Assembly (NCBI RefSeq): GCF_904063055.1
Contig: NZ_CAJFCN010000004.1
Coordinates: 450,925 to 514,924, forward strand
Reading direction: 5' to 3'
Source of the DNA: Pseudomonas paracarnis
Lineage (GTDB): Bacteria > Pseudomonadota > Gammaproteobacteria > Pseudomonadales > Pseudomonadaceae
DNA: 64,000 bases
The notes under the pieces are model-generated. The model did not search any database. It was not told the origin of the DNA and worked only from the letters and a program-made list of their open reading frames with translations. Below are positions 56,104-64,000 of this stretch, piece by piece. The number at the start of each line of letters is the position of its first letter. Positions within the stretch are counted from its first letter, which is position 1. The position numbers and the translations under genes were made by a program.

Positions 56104-57498
56104 ATGAGCGAATCCACCCGCGTTGCAGACGTACTGATCATCGGTGGTGGCCTGAGCGGCACGATGCTGGCCGTGCAACTGCTGCGCCTGCCGGGCACGC
56201 GGCGCATCCTGATAGTCGAACTCCGTGCGGAACTGGGGCGCGGCGAAGCCTACAGCGCGGTCGAATTGGGCCATACGCTAAACGGCAATGCGGCGCGCAT
56301 GAGCGTTGACCCGGACAACGCCGACGACCTGACCCAATGGCTCACCGACTACATCAGCGCCGGCGGATGGCCCGAGTCGTACCAACACCATGTGCCCATC
56401 AGCGAACTGTTCCCGCCGCGGGGGCTTTTCGGCCTGTACGCCCAGCAGCGTCTGGCCCAAGCCAAGGCGCTTTCTACATCGAGCGTCGAGCACATCCGCG
56501 CCGAAGGGGTAGACCTGCAAGTCGACTCCACCTCGGCGTTGTTGACCCTCGATACTGGCGAGCAACTGCGCGGCGCCTGTGCGGTAGTGGCCACCGGCAT
56601 GTTTGCGGCGGCGCGCACTCCGCAGACCGAGTCCACAGGATTGAATGCCGCCGCGTTGGACCCTTGGGATGTCCCCGCGATGGCTCGTCTCGACCCACAA
56701 TCGACCGTACTGATCATCGGCTCCGGACTGACCATGGTCGATGCAGTAGTCTCCCTGGAACAAGCCGGGCATCGCGGACCTATCGAGGTTTTTTCGCGCC
56801 ACGGCTTGTTGCCCCATGTACGCCGGCAACCGCCGAGCTGGGACGACTTCCTCGCCGCTGACCACAGCCTGAGCAGCCCCCGACAATTGCTGCGTGAGGT
56901 GCGACGCCAATGCCAGCTCGCGCTGAGGCAAGGCATTGACTGGCAGGCACCGCTGGACACGGTGCGCGCGCACATAGCACGCCTGTGGAGCCAGGCCAGT
57001 GAGGCTCACAAGCGCCAGTTCGTGCGGCATGTACGGCCTTGGTGGGAAAGCCATCACCACCGTTCGCCGCCCTTGAGCGCGCAGTTGGTGGCGCGGTTGC
57101 AGGAGCAAGGGCGATTGCGGATTCAGGCGGCGTCGTTCAAGGGCTTGGTGCCGTCGCAAGAGGGAGTTGCCATTGCGGTGCGTTACCGTGGCGAGGATGT
57201 GATCACCCAGGTGTTGGGCGCTGCGCTGATCAATTCCAGCGGCATCGAATACGACTGGCGCCGGGTGGCCCGGCCTTTACCGCAGCAACTGCTCAAGCGT
57301 GGGTTGGTCCAGCCTGGGCCGCTGGCGCTGGGGATTGCGGCGGATGCAACGGGGGCGGTGCTGGATGCTCGCGGCCAGGTCAGCCAGCGACTGTTCGCCA
57401 TGGGGCCGCCGTTGCGGGGCATGTGGTGGGAGAGCACGGCGGTGACCGATGTGGCCCTGCAGGCCAAGACGCTGGCCGCCAGGCTGGTACAGCGCTGA
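56104..57498 (+). CDS. YdhS-like FAD/NAD(P)-binding oxidoreductase
   Basis: A 464-residue flavoprotein of the COG4529/YdhS family. The N-terminal dinucleotide fold VLIIGGGLSGTMLAVQLL is followed by GEAYSAVELGHTLNGNAARM, and a second Rossmann motif VLIIGSGLTMVDAVVSL lies near residue 200. The reaction is unknown. It starts 22 bases after the XRE-cupin stop, so it may share its transcript. There is no signal peptide. Confidence 0.85.
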   Translation: MSESTRVADVLIIGGGLSGTMLAVQLLRLPGTRRILIVELRAELGRGEAYSAVELGHTLNGNAARMSVDPDNADDLTQWLTDYISAGGWPESYQHHVPISELFPPRGLFGLYAQQRLAQAKALSTSSVEHIRAEGVDLQVDSTSALLTLDTGEQLRGACAVVATGMFAAARTPQTESTGLNAAALDPWDVPAMARLDPQSTVLIIGSGLTMVDAVVSLEQAGHRGPIEVFSRHGLLPHVRRQPPSWDDFLAADHSLSSPRQLLREVRRQCQLALRQGIDWQAPLDTVRAHIARLWSQASEAHKRQFVRHVRPWWESHHHRSPPLSAQLVARLQEQGRLRIQAASFKGLVPSQEGVAIAVRYRGEDVITQVLGAALINSSGIEYDWRRVARPLPQQLLKRGLVQPGPLALGIAADATGAVLDARGQVSQRLFAMGPPLRGMWWESTAVTDVALQAKTLAARLVQR

Positions 57499-57590
57499 AT
57501 GTGGGAGCTGGCTTGCCTGCAAAAGCGCTAGTGCAGTAACAGATGCAGTGACTGACACACCGCTTTCGCGGGCAAGCCCGCTCCCACATT
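57498..57590. repeat. Paired inverted REP element
   Basis: Arms AATGTGGGAGCTGGCTTGCC and GGGCAAGCCCGCTCCCACAT flank about 35 bases. It begins directly at the end of the flavoprotein gene and separates it from the converging exporter operon. Confidence 0.9.
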
Positions 57591-57601
57591 GTGTTCTCCT
57601 T

Positions 57602-58855
57602 TTATCTTGAGATTTTCACAAACCCGGATGTCAGCCCAAACACCTCAACCCCCTGCGGCGTCGATTGCCCAGGGGTCACTTTCACCCGCTGCACCGGTTT
57701 ATCCATCGCCGCCCGATACTCCACCGTCATGTCCGCCTGGATCGCCTGGCTGGGAATCACGATCGCCTGGTCATTGTTATAAGTGACAATCGTCAACCGC
57801 GCACTCATGCCCAGACGCACCCGCTGCAACTGCTGGGGCGTCAGGGTGGGGATCGACAAGGTCACCGGAAACTGCGCGCTGCCCTGGCTGTCGCTGGCGA
57901 TGGCCAGGCCGCTGACCACACTGACTGAACCCGACAGCCGCTCGCCATCAAAGCCATCGCCCATGACTTCAACGGCCTGACCCTGACGCAACTGGTTGAT
58001 ATCCAGCTCTGAGACTTTGGCGACGATTTTCAAGCGTTCGATATTGGCCAGGCCGAACAGCACCTGGCCCTGGCTGACCTTGCTGCCGGCCTGCACCGGC
58101 GCGTTGTTATTGCCGCCAACTTGAGCGGTATTGGTGTTGCCGGGCGCCGGTACTACGATGCCCGAGAAGGGCGCCTTGACCTCCTTGCCTTCGAGCAGTG
58201 TTTGCAAAGCTTCGTATTTCACCGTGGCATTGGTCAGCTCCATCTCGGCGATCTGCCGGTATTCGCCCTGGCCTTGGTCCAGGGCTTGTTGCAGCTCACT
58301 GCGCGCCGCCACCAAGTCCAATTGCTGTTGCTGGGTTTGCTGTTTGAGGTCATCCAGTTCGTTGCGCGGGATGATGCCGCGCTTGAACAGGTTTTCGCTC
58401 TCGGTGAGTTTGCGTTGGGTGTTGCCTGCGGTCATTTCAGCGGTGCGTAAACTGCGACGGGCGCGGCTGACGGTGGGGCTGCTGCCCCAGTCCTGCATTT
58501 CCTGCACGGTACGCCGGGCCTTGAGTTGCGCGGAGAGGGCGTCGCGCAGCTGTATTTCAAGCGTCGCCGGGTCCATGCGCAACAGGACCTGGCCGGCCTC
58601 GACGCGCTGGCCTTGTTCGACCAGGTTGGCCAGCACATTGCCGTCGAACGGTGCTGTCAGGACGACGGTGGTGTCAGGCTCGATCTTGCCCACCAGGCCG
58701 ATCTGGTGCACCAATGGGTCGGGCTTTACGGCCAGCCACTGTTCGCCTGTAGCCGCTTGCTCAGCCCCGCTGCGTTGACTGAGCAGGCCGGCGGCCGCGC
58801 CGGCCAACAGCAGGATCAAGGCAACGGCCAGCAGGGATTTTCTATTAGTAGTCAT
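57602..58855 (-). CDS. MacA-like periplasmic adaptor
   Basis: A 417-residue HlyD/MacA-type membrane fusion protein. One N-terminal helix (LLAVALILLLAGAAAGLL) is followed by the lipoyl halves (DGNVLANLVEQGQRVEAGQV and KVSQGQVLFGLANI), a long coiled coil (about 110-220) and a C-terminal barrel. It links the ABC permease to the TolC-like channel. ATG 58855 overlaps the channel gene by eleven bases. The frame can be extended three codons to a TTG. Last gene of the four-gene operon. Confidence 0.92.
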   Translation of the reverse strand: MTTNRKSLLAVALILLLAGAAAGLLSQRSGAEQAATGEQWLAVKPDPLVHQIGLVGKIEPDTTVVLTAPFDGNVLANLVEQGQRVEAGQVLLRMDPATLEIQLRDALSAQLKARRTVQEMQDWGSSPTVSRARRSLRTAEMTAGNTQRKLTESENLFKRGIIPRNELDDLKQQTQQQQLDLVAARSELQQALDQGQGEYRQIAEMELTNATVKYEALQTLLEGKEVKAPFSGIVVPAPGNTNTAQVGGNNNAPVQAGSKVSQGQVLFGLANIERLKIVAKVSELDINQLRQGQAVEVMGDGFDGERLSGSVSVVSGLAIASDSQGSAQFPVTLSIPTLTPQQLQRVRLGMSARLTIVTYNNDQAIVIPSQAIQADMTVEYRAAMDKPVQRVKVTPGQSTPQGVEVFGLTSGFVKISR

Positions 58856-60323
58856 TGAGGGCAATTTCCCAACTTTCCAGCGTCATGCCCAGGGTCAGAT
58901 CGAGCTGGGTCTGGGCGTTCAAATAAGCGATCAGCGCATTGAGCTGGGCATTTTCGGCGTTGCGCAGGTCGGTCTCGAAGCTCAGCACCTGAAAGTTGGT
59001 GGAGCGCCCGGCGCTGAGCTTTTCCCGCTCGATCTCGATCTTGCGTCTGGACAACTCCACGGCGCGCTTGGAGATTTCATATTGGCGCCAGCGGGTGCCG
59101 AGGTCACGCACCACATTGTTGACGTTGCGCTGCAGTTCCTGACGAGCGTCGGTAATGCGGATTTCCTGATCCTCCACATTCACCCGCGCACGCACTTCGG
59201 CCTGGCGCGTGCTGATATCGCCGATGGGGATCTGCACTTGCACTCCGGCGTAACTGTCCCAGGTGCGGTTATTGTTATGGCCGTCGTCGTTGTCGGTGGC
59301 GGCGCGTATCTGGTTGGCGCCGGCGACCAGGTCCACCTGCCAGCGCCCGGAATCCTTGGCAATCACCAGGTTGAGGTCGGCCTGCTGGCTGCCGAGCAGG
59401 GCGGCGAGGTATTCCGGTTGCTGGTTTTGCGCGAGGTTGAAGGCCTGGCGTTTGTCGATCTCCAGGGGGGTGGCTTCCAGGGCCTCGGTGGCACGCACCG
59501 GTGTCGACAGGTCCAGGGCCAGCAGGCGCAGCAACGCCAGGCGGCTGGTGTCGAGTTGGTTGCGCGCTTCTTCCACGCCTAATTGCTGGGTGGCGATATC
59601 GGCTTCGGTCTGGACGATCTCGAACTCGGCCATGCGCCCGGCGCTGATCAGCGCTTTGTTCACCTCCAGTAAAGTAGTGGAGCGTTTGAGCGCTTCCTGG
59701 ACGATCACCAACTGTTCCTGAGCGCGCAACAATTCGCGGTAGGTGGCGATGATCTGGCTGATGGTCTGCGCCACGGTGGCTTTGAGGTTCAGGCGGTTGG
59801 CCTGCTCGGCCAGGCGCGACAGGCGCAGCGGTGCGGTGGTGGCATCCCAACCGGCCCCGCGCATCAGCGGTTGGATGATCGCCAGGTCCAGGCCGTCGCT
59901 GCGGTAGCGGCCGGCGCGGTTGGCGTTGTTCAACTGCTGGGTCCAGGCCATGCTCAAGCGCGTGCCGTATTCGCCGAGCAGGCTGCTGGTGGGCGCGACG
60001 TTGGCGTTGCGCGCATTGTCTTGGGAGCCGCGGGTGCTGCGGTAATAGCTGTTGAGGGTGAGCTTGGGGTTGAACACGTCTTCGGCCACGCGCAGGTCGA
60101 ACTTCTGCGCCACCCGTTGCAAGTAGGCGCTGCGGATCGCCGGGTTATTACGCAGGCCCAGGTACACCGCGTCCCCCAGGGTCATGGTAGTAGCTTGGGC
60201 GTTCAGCGAGACGCTACGCTCGTAGCCGCTGCGGGTAGTGCTGGGGGCCTGAGGGGTGATCACCACATCGGCGGCCATGCCCGGCAGGCTGATCAGCATG
60301 AGCAGTGCCAGGTACTTATTCAT
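58845..60323 (-). CDS. TolC-like outer-membrane channel
   Basis: A 492-residue outer-membrane efflux protein. The signal peptide ends near LPGMAADVV, and two OEP repeats hold long helices such as LRAQEQLVIVQEALKRSTTL. It does not have a lipobox, unlike the NodT protein at 36133. It forms the exit for the ABC exporter. ATG 60323 overlaps the permease stop by eight bases. The frame upstream of this start is a shadow of the permease. Confidence 0.93.
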   Translation of the reverse strand: MNKYLALLMLISLPGMAADVVITPQAPSTTRSGYERSVSLNAQATTMTLGDAVYLGLRNNPAIRSAYLQRVAQKFDLRVAEDVFNPKLTLNSYYRSTRGSQDNARNANVAPTSSLLGEYGTRLSMAWTQQLNNANRAGRYRSDGLDLAIIQPLMRGAGWDATTAPLRLSRLAEQANRLNLKATVAQTISQIIATYRELLRAQEQLVIVQEALKRSTTLLEVNKALISAGRMAEFEIVQTEADIATQQLGVEEARNQLDTSRLALLRLLALDLSTPVRATEALEATPLEIDKRQAFNLAQNQQPEYLAALLGSQQADLNLVIAKDSGRWQVDLVAGANQIRAATDNDDGHNNNRTWDSYAGVQVQIPIGDISTRQAEVRARVNVEDQEIRITDARQELQRNVNNVVRDLGTRWRQYEISKRAVELSRRKIEIEREKLSAGRSTNFQVLSFETDLRNAENAQLNALIAYLNAQTQLDLTLGMTLESWEIALNDY

Positions 60324-61515
60324 CGCGCAGGGCCTCAACCGGCTGCAAGCGTGAGGCCGACACCGCCGGATAAATGCCAAAGAACAACCCCACCAGCAAC
60401 GTGCTGCCCACGCCCAGGGGCAGCGCGGCCACCGCCAGGGAAAACGCCCAGCCCGACAGCCACGCATACACCCAGGCGGCAGTCATGCCCAGAACTGCGC
60501 CGCACAGGGCCCCCACGGCGGTGAGGGTGACCGCTTCGAGCAAAAACAGATTACGGATGTCCCGCTGGCGTGCGCCCAAGGCCATGCGGATGCCGATCTC
60601 ACGGCGGCGTTCCGAGACGTTCATCAGCATCACGTTCATCACCCCGACACCGCCGCCCACCAGTGAGATCGCGCCGAGGGCCAGCAGCAGGTAGGCGAAG
60701 GTGCGGCTTTGGCGGGTCATGCCATCGATCATTTGCTGGGGCACTGTGATGTCGACGCTATGGTCGGTGAGCTGGGGTTGCAGCGCGGCGGCGGCATCCT
60801 TGGCGATACGTTCCATGTCCTGTCCCGGCGCTGCGCGAATGATCAGGTTGTTGATCTGCGGGTTGGCGTAGATGCGGCGCATGCCCTCGGCGGGAATAAA
60901 CAACGATTCGTTGGCTTGCACCGGCATCAGCATGGCCCTGGGCTGGTTGCGCAGGATGCCCACCACCAGAAACAGGTAATCGTTGATACGCACACGGTCG
61001 CCCAGTTGCAGCGGGTCACCTGGCGCGCCAAGGGCCTGGGCGAGTTGGTCGCCGATCACTCCGTAGGTTTCGTTGGCATCGAAGGGTGACAGGAAGCGCC
61101 CCTCACGCAGCGCCAGGCGCATGGCGTCCTGGATGCCCGCAGTACTGCCGACAAAGTTGGCATTGGCGGTCCGCCCATGAAACACAATGGGCCCGCTGAA
61201 CAGGCTGAGCGCGCCGATATGGGCAATGCCTGGCACTGCCTGGCGCGCCGCGTCGAGGTCGAGCTGGGTGCGCATCTGCACGTTGCTGCTGCCCTTGGGC
61301 GGGAACTGGGCGATGAGGGTGTCGGTACCCATGTCCTTGAAAATCATCGCCGCATCCACCGCCGCGTTGTGGCCGATATTGATCAGCGCCACCACCGAGG
61401 AACTGCCGATGACGATCCCCAGGAGCGCCAGAATCGAGCGCTTGCCCAAGGTACGCAGGCTGATAAACGCTTCATGCAGCAGTTGGCTGAGGCTCTGCTC
61501 GACCCGCAGGCTCAT
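60316..61515 (-). CDS. MacB/FtsX-type ABC permease
   Basis: A 399-residue permease with an N-terminal membrane helix, a large periplasmic MacB core domain (about 50-260) and three C-terminal helices with the FtsX motif MNVMLMNVSERRREIGIRMA. Unlike E. coli MacB the ATPase is encoded separately. This class uses a mechanical bellows to push substrate through the adaptor and TolC. Overlaps the ATPase gene by four bases. Confidence 0.93.
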   Translation of the reverse strand: MSLRVEQSLSQLLHEAFISLRTLGKRSILALLGIVIGSSSVVALINIGHNAAVDAAMIFKDMGTDTLIAQFPPKGSSNVQMRTQLDLDAARQAVPGIAHIGALSLFSGPIVFHGRTANANFVGSTAGIQDAMRLALREGRFLSPFDANETYGVIGDQLAQALGAPGDPLQLGDRVRINDYLFLVVGILRNQPRAMLMPVQANESLFIPAEGMRRIYANPQINNLIIRAAPGQDMERIAKDAAAALQPQLTDHSVDITVPQQMIDGMTRQSRTFAYLLLALGAISLVGGGVGVMNVMLMNVSERRREIGIRMALGARQRDIRNLFLLEAVTLTAVGALCGAVLGMTAAWVYAWLSGWAFSLAVAALPLGVGSTLLVGLFFGIYPAVSASRLQPVEALRDE

Positions 61516-62219
61516 GGGCGCCCGGCCTCATGCACCACGCCGTTGCGCACCAGGATCTTGCGCTCCAGGCGGTCGGCAATGTGGGGGTCGTGGGTGACGA
61601 TGATCAGCGTCACCTGTTGGTCACGATTGAGGTTCAACAGCAGGTCCATGATCTCTTGGGCGGTGGTGCTGTCGAGGTTGCCGGTGGGTTCGTCGGCCAA
61701 AATCACCGAGGGGTTGCCTACCAGGGCGCGAGCAATGGCCACGCGCTGGCGCTGGCCGCCGGAGAGGTCGGCGGGGCGGTGGTGGGCGCGTTCGGCGAGG
61801 CCGACTTGTGCGAGCATGCGCTGGGCGTGTTCCACCGATTCATGCCGCGACACGCCGCGATAACTCAAGGGCAGTGCGACGTTGTCCAGGGCACTTAGGC
61901 GGGGCAGCAGGTTGAAGCTCTGGAACACGAAGCCGATCTGCTGGTTGCGGATCGCCGCCAGCTCATCGGGGGTGGCGTTGAAAATATCGTGGCCGGCAAA
62001 GTGGTATTGGCCGCAGTTGGGCAGGTCCAGCAGGCCGAGGATGTTGAGCAGGGTGCTTTTGCCGGAGCCGGAGGCACCGAGGATACCGCAGCTGTCACCG
62101 CTGGCGATGGACAGGCACACGTCATTGAGAATGTTCAACTCTTGCCCGGCGAGCTGATAGCGCTTGCCGATGCCTTGCAGGGAAATCAAGCCGGGTTGCG
62201 CGGGGGTCTGTGTCATCAT
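61512..62219 (-). CDS. ABC exporter ATPase (LolD/MacB type)
   Basis: A 235-residue ATPase. Walker A is GASGSGKSTLL, the Q-loop QIGFVFQSFNLLPRLSA, the signature LSGGQRQRVAIARAL, Walker B VILADEPTGNLD and the switch histidine is in IIVTHDPHIAD. It drives the permease encoded next. First gene of the operon and divergent from the TetR gene, with a 355-base gap. Confidence 0.95.
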   Translation of the reverse strand: MMTQTPAQPGLISLQGIGKRYQLAGQELNILNDVCLSIASGDSCGILGASGSGKSTLLNILGLLDLPNCGQYHFAGHDIFNATPDELAAIRNQQIGFVFQSFNLLPRLSALDNVALPLSYRGVSRHESVEHAQRMLAQVGLAERAHHRPADLSGGQRQRVAIARALVGNPSVILADEPTGNLDSTTAQEIMDLLLNLNRDQQVTLIIVTHDPHIADRLERKILVRNGVVHEAGRP

Positions 62220-62574
62220 GACTACGCCTGCAGTCTCGACGGTGCCGACTTGCTCCCCGAAAACCCTTGTAACAAGTTCGGAAGCTGCCTGTACGCGTCA
62301 CGGACTGGTTTTATTTCTTGTTTTTAAAATATTGTTTGAATAGTAACTGCCTTCCTGACGCTTCGCCAGCCACGGAGGTAGAGCGGTTTTCTCTCTCGAA
62401 GCGATTTCGCCGTCACCTGTGTGTGGCTCACAAAAATCCCATGCCTGGTCTCAAAAGCCCGGTTATACAGGCTTTGGAAGATATGGCGGAGTGTCACTAC
62501 TTGCTTTCGACGGGCCGCCCCGGTATAAAAAATCAAATTATTTTTTAAAACAATATTTCCGCCGTGGAATCCAT
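62220..62574. other. Intergenic region between exporter and TetR gene
   Basis: A 355-base gap with the two divergent promoters. AAATATTGTTT near 62328 and its inverse AAACAATATTT near 62548 are the only paired motif I see, about 220 bases apart, and could be regulator sites. The middle carries short hairpins but no supported gene. Confidence 0.35.
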
Positions 62575-63306
62575 ATGGTCGCGAAGAAACTCAGCGCTCC
62601 AAACGTTACCAAGACTCGACTGCTGGATGCGACAGAGGCTCTTTTTATCAAGTACGGCTATGACGCCGTGTTGCTACGGCAGATAACCGAACGCGCCCAG
62701 GTCAACCTGGCGGCGGTGAACTACCACTTCGGGGACAAGGACTCCCTGATGAAAACCCTGCTGATGCAGCGCCTGGAGCCGCTCAACGAGCAGCGCCTGG
62801 AACTGCTGGCGCGCTGTGAAGCCGAATCCGATGGCCCACTGGACTGCGACACGCTACTGGGCGTGCTGTTTGCCCCGGCCATGGGCCTGGAGCGCAGCGA
62901 CCCAGCCAGCGGGGAAGGGCGTTCGTTCATCCGCTTCCTGGGCCGGGTCTACAGCGACACGTCGCCGTTCATTCAGGAATACCTCAAGGTCCATTACCAG
63001 CCGGTGTTCCAGCGGTTCTTCGAAGCCTTCGCCCTGGCCTTGCCGGATTTGCCACGTAATGAACTGGGGGTGCGCCTGCAATTTGCACTCAAGGCCATCT
63101 CCGGGGTCATGGCCGGCACCGAACTGCGCTTGCTGATGAACTCCATGAGCCTGGGCCGCCCCGCCACGGATGCCGAGGTGATGGCCAAGCTGATTACCTT
63201 GGTGTCGGCAGCGATCCGAGTGCCGCAGCAGAGTGCAGAGGCTGAAACGGCGTTGGCGAAGGTGCTGGATACCCAGCGCGCCATTCGCGAACAAGCCACA
63301 CGCTGA
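62575..63306 (+). CDS. TetR-family regulator
   Basis: A 243-residue TetR-type protein. The N-terminal helix-turn-helix reads TRLLDATEALFIKYGYDAVL, then ITERAQVNLAAVNYHFGDKD. A long all-helical C-terminal domain (60-230) would bind ligand and dimerise. It probably represses the divergent ABC exporter. ATG 62575 was chosen as the family start. The upstream frame to 62419 lacks TetR character. Confidence 0.9.
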   Translation: MVAKKLSAPNVTKTRLLDATEALFIKYGYDAVLLRQITERAQVNLAAVNYHFGDKDSLMKTLLMQRLEPLNEQRLELLARCEAESDGPLDCDTLLGVLFAPAMGLERSDPASGEGRSFIRFLGRVYSDTSPFIQEYLKVHYQPVFQRFFEAFALALPDLPRNELGVRLQFALKAISGVMAGTELRLLMNSMSLGRPATDAEVMAKLITLVSAAIRVPQQSAEAETALAKVLDTQRAIREQATR

Positions 63307-63324
63307 AGCCAATCCTCAAACCCC

Positions 63325-63424
63325 TGTAGGAACGAGCTTGCTCGCGAATAACGTCAACGATAACGCGGGCATTCTGGTTAACCGCGCCGTCATTACGTTC
63401 TTCGCGAGCAAGCTCGCTCCTACA
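63325..63424. repeat. REP pair of the same subtype as the one in the liu operon
   Basis: Arms TGTAGGAACGAGCTTGCTCG and CGAGCAAGCTCGCTCCTACA surround a loop with ACGTCAACGATAACGCGGGC, nearly the same loop as at 17673-17776. It lies between the TetR gene and the orphan terminator. Confidence 0.9.
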
Positions 63425-63458
63425 AAAGCGGGGCGTTTTCCAGCACCAAAAGGCAGGC

Positions 63459-63487
63459 AAAAAAAAGCCCGCTGGGGCGGCGGGCTT
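63459..63487 (-). terminator. Strong minus-strand terminator without a known gene
   Basis: AAGCCCGC (63465-63472) pairs with GCGGGCTT (63480-63487) and on the minus strand is followed by eight T residues. It is a good Rho-independent terminator for something read leftward from 63488-63720, where no protein is evident. Confidence 0.8.
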
Positions 63488-63629
63488 GATATGCAACGTT
63501 TGTAACGGATGAGGCTTCACACTACGTCTCGGCTTGTGAATAAAACGTGAAAAATATGTAAGAAGAAATGTGAATGTGCGGACATTGTATTAACGGCGCT
63601 TTTGCTCGCTGTATTACCTCTCGTCGCCA

Positions 63630-63672
63630 CTGTCATCTTTGACAGCTAGACGCCTATCCCTTTCAAGCGTCT
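63630..63672. other. Two adjacent hairpins before the last gene
   Basis: CTGTCATCTTTGACAG (63630-63645) forms a six-pair stem, and AGACGC (63648-63653) pairs with GCGTCT (63667-63672). They lie 50-90 bases before the last gene. On the minus strand the second loop reads TTGAAAGGGATAG, which exposes a GGA. Either a structured leader or part of a minus-strand RNA. Confidence 0.4.
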
Positions 63673-63720
63673 GATTTCCTTGTCCCATAGCCGTCAAGGC
63701 CCCAGCCAAGGAGTTCAGCC

Positions 63721-64000
63721 ATGTCCAAATTACATGCCCCCGAAGAGCGCTTTCCGGTAGCGCGAAGCTCATCCACTCCCCGCAATGATCTCGACCCGCC
63801 GGCCTACTCGAACCCGGTGCTCAACGTGGTTGGGGCTGACAGGGGCCTAGGCGCGCGGCATCTCGATACTTACCTATATGTAACCATTTTGCGCTGGATT
63901 AATTTGCAAGCGGGTGATACCTGCGAGTACTTCCACGGCAGCCGTACGTTGCGCCTGGGCTTTCACACCGTCAAACCAGAGGAAACAGGCAAAAACTTTT
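63721..64000 (+). CDS. Unrecognised protein, 5' part only
   Basis: The first 93 codons of a gene that runs off the window. A clear AAGGAG (63708-63713) precedes the ATG. The product starts MSKLHAPEERFPVARSSSTP and has no signal peptide or membrane helix. From residue 50 a hydrophobic strand pattern (TYLYVTILRWINLQAGDTC) suggests a beta-domain. I cannot name the family. The leader has two hairpins. Confidence 0.7.
   Translation, partial: MSKLHAPEERFPVARSSSTPRNDLDPPAYSNPVLNVVGADRGLGARHLDTYLYVTILRWINLQAGDTCEYFHGSRTLRLGFHTVKPEETGKNF

Noticed and set aside
57602..62219. Siderophore exporter PvdRT-OpmQ
   Set aside because: In PvdT the ATPase and permease are fused, while here they are separate, and there are no pyoverdine genes in the window. 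A general MacAB-TolC-like label is safer.

Overview
The window is a stretch of chromosome from a Pseudomonas of the fluorescens group. The evidence is the high GC content, the dispersed GTGGGAGC-type REP palindromes in many intergenic gaps, two Pseudomonas-specific small RNAs (PrrF and a CrcY-type CrcZ/Y/X RNA), a DUF6124 protein and a leucine/isovalerate (liu) pathway. There is no rRNA, tRNA, CRISPR array, transposase or integrase in the window.

Layout. 1-2.6 kb: the tail of a YebC-like gene, a leucine-rich-repeat protein kinase and a ZapE-type ATPase. 2.7-9.1 kb: a complete Csu-type chaperone-usher pilus operon with four short spore-coat-U subunits, a chaperone, an usher and a two-domain tip subunit. 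9.1-12.1 kb: an ECF sigma/anti-sigma pair divergent from a membrane-anchored catalase-like peroxidase and a cytochrome b561, with matching GGAAT-N16-CGTC promoters facing both ways. 12.2-14.9 kb: an M14 cytosolic carboxypeptidase, the Fur-controlled PrrF RNA, a DUF6124 protein and a LexA/CI-like regulator that has lost its self-cleavage residues. 14.9-24.3 kb: leucine catabolism, with liuABCD, a divergent acyl-CoA ligase, then the CrcY RNA, liuE and liuR. Palindromes of a common ACGT core lie in front of liuR, liuA and the ligase. 24.3-30 kb: a LysR regulator with a divergent acyl-CoA dehydrogenase, a PstS-OmpA fusion, exonuclease III and a GNAT protein. 30-35.4 kb: tamA-tamB. 35.6-40.3 kb: a MarR-controlled EmrAB-type tripartite drug exporter. 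40.5-45.1 kb: lpxH, ppiB, glnS and cysS.

45.1-48.1 kb is an AT-rich accessory island lodged between cysS and the Mrp operon. It holds a MORN-like repeat protein and a YiiX-like gene broken by an in-frame stop. A second, decayed copy of the cysS 3' end plus terminator lies between them. 48.2-54.3 kb is a six-gene Mrp/Pha cation/proton antiporter operon with a fused A-B subunit. 54.5-57.5 kb: a DMT transporter divergent from an XRE-cupin regulator and a YdhS-like flavoprotein. 57.6-63.3 kb: a MacAB-TolC-like export operon with a divergent TetR regulator. The window closes with a strong orphan minus-strand terminator and the 5' part of an unrecognised gene.

The most interesting signals are the CrcY RNA beside the leucine genes, the duplicated cysS end, the back-to-back ECF promoters, the catalytically dead S24 repressor, and the nested operators of the MarR and XRE regulators. 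No wholly new multi-gene system could be demonstrated from sequence alone.
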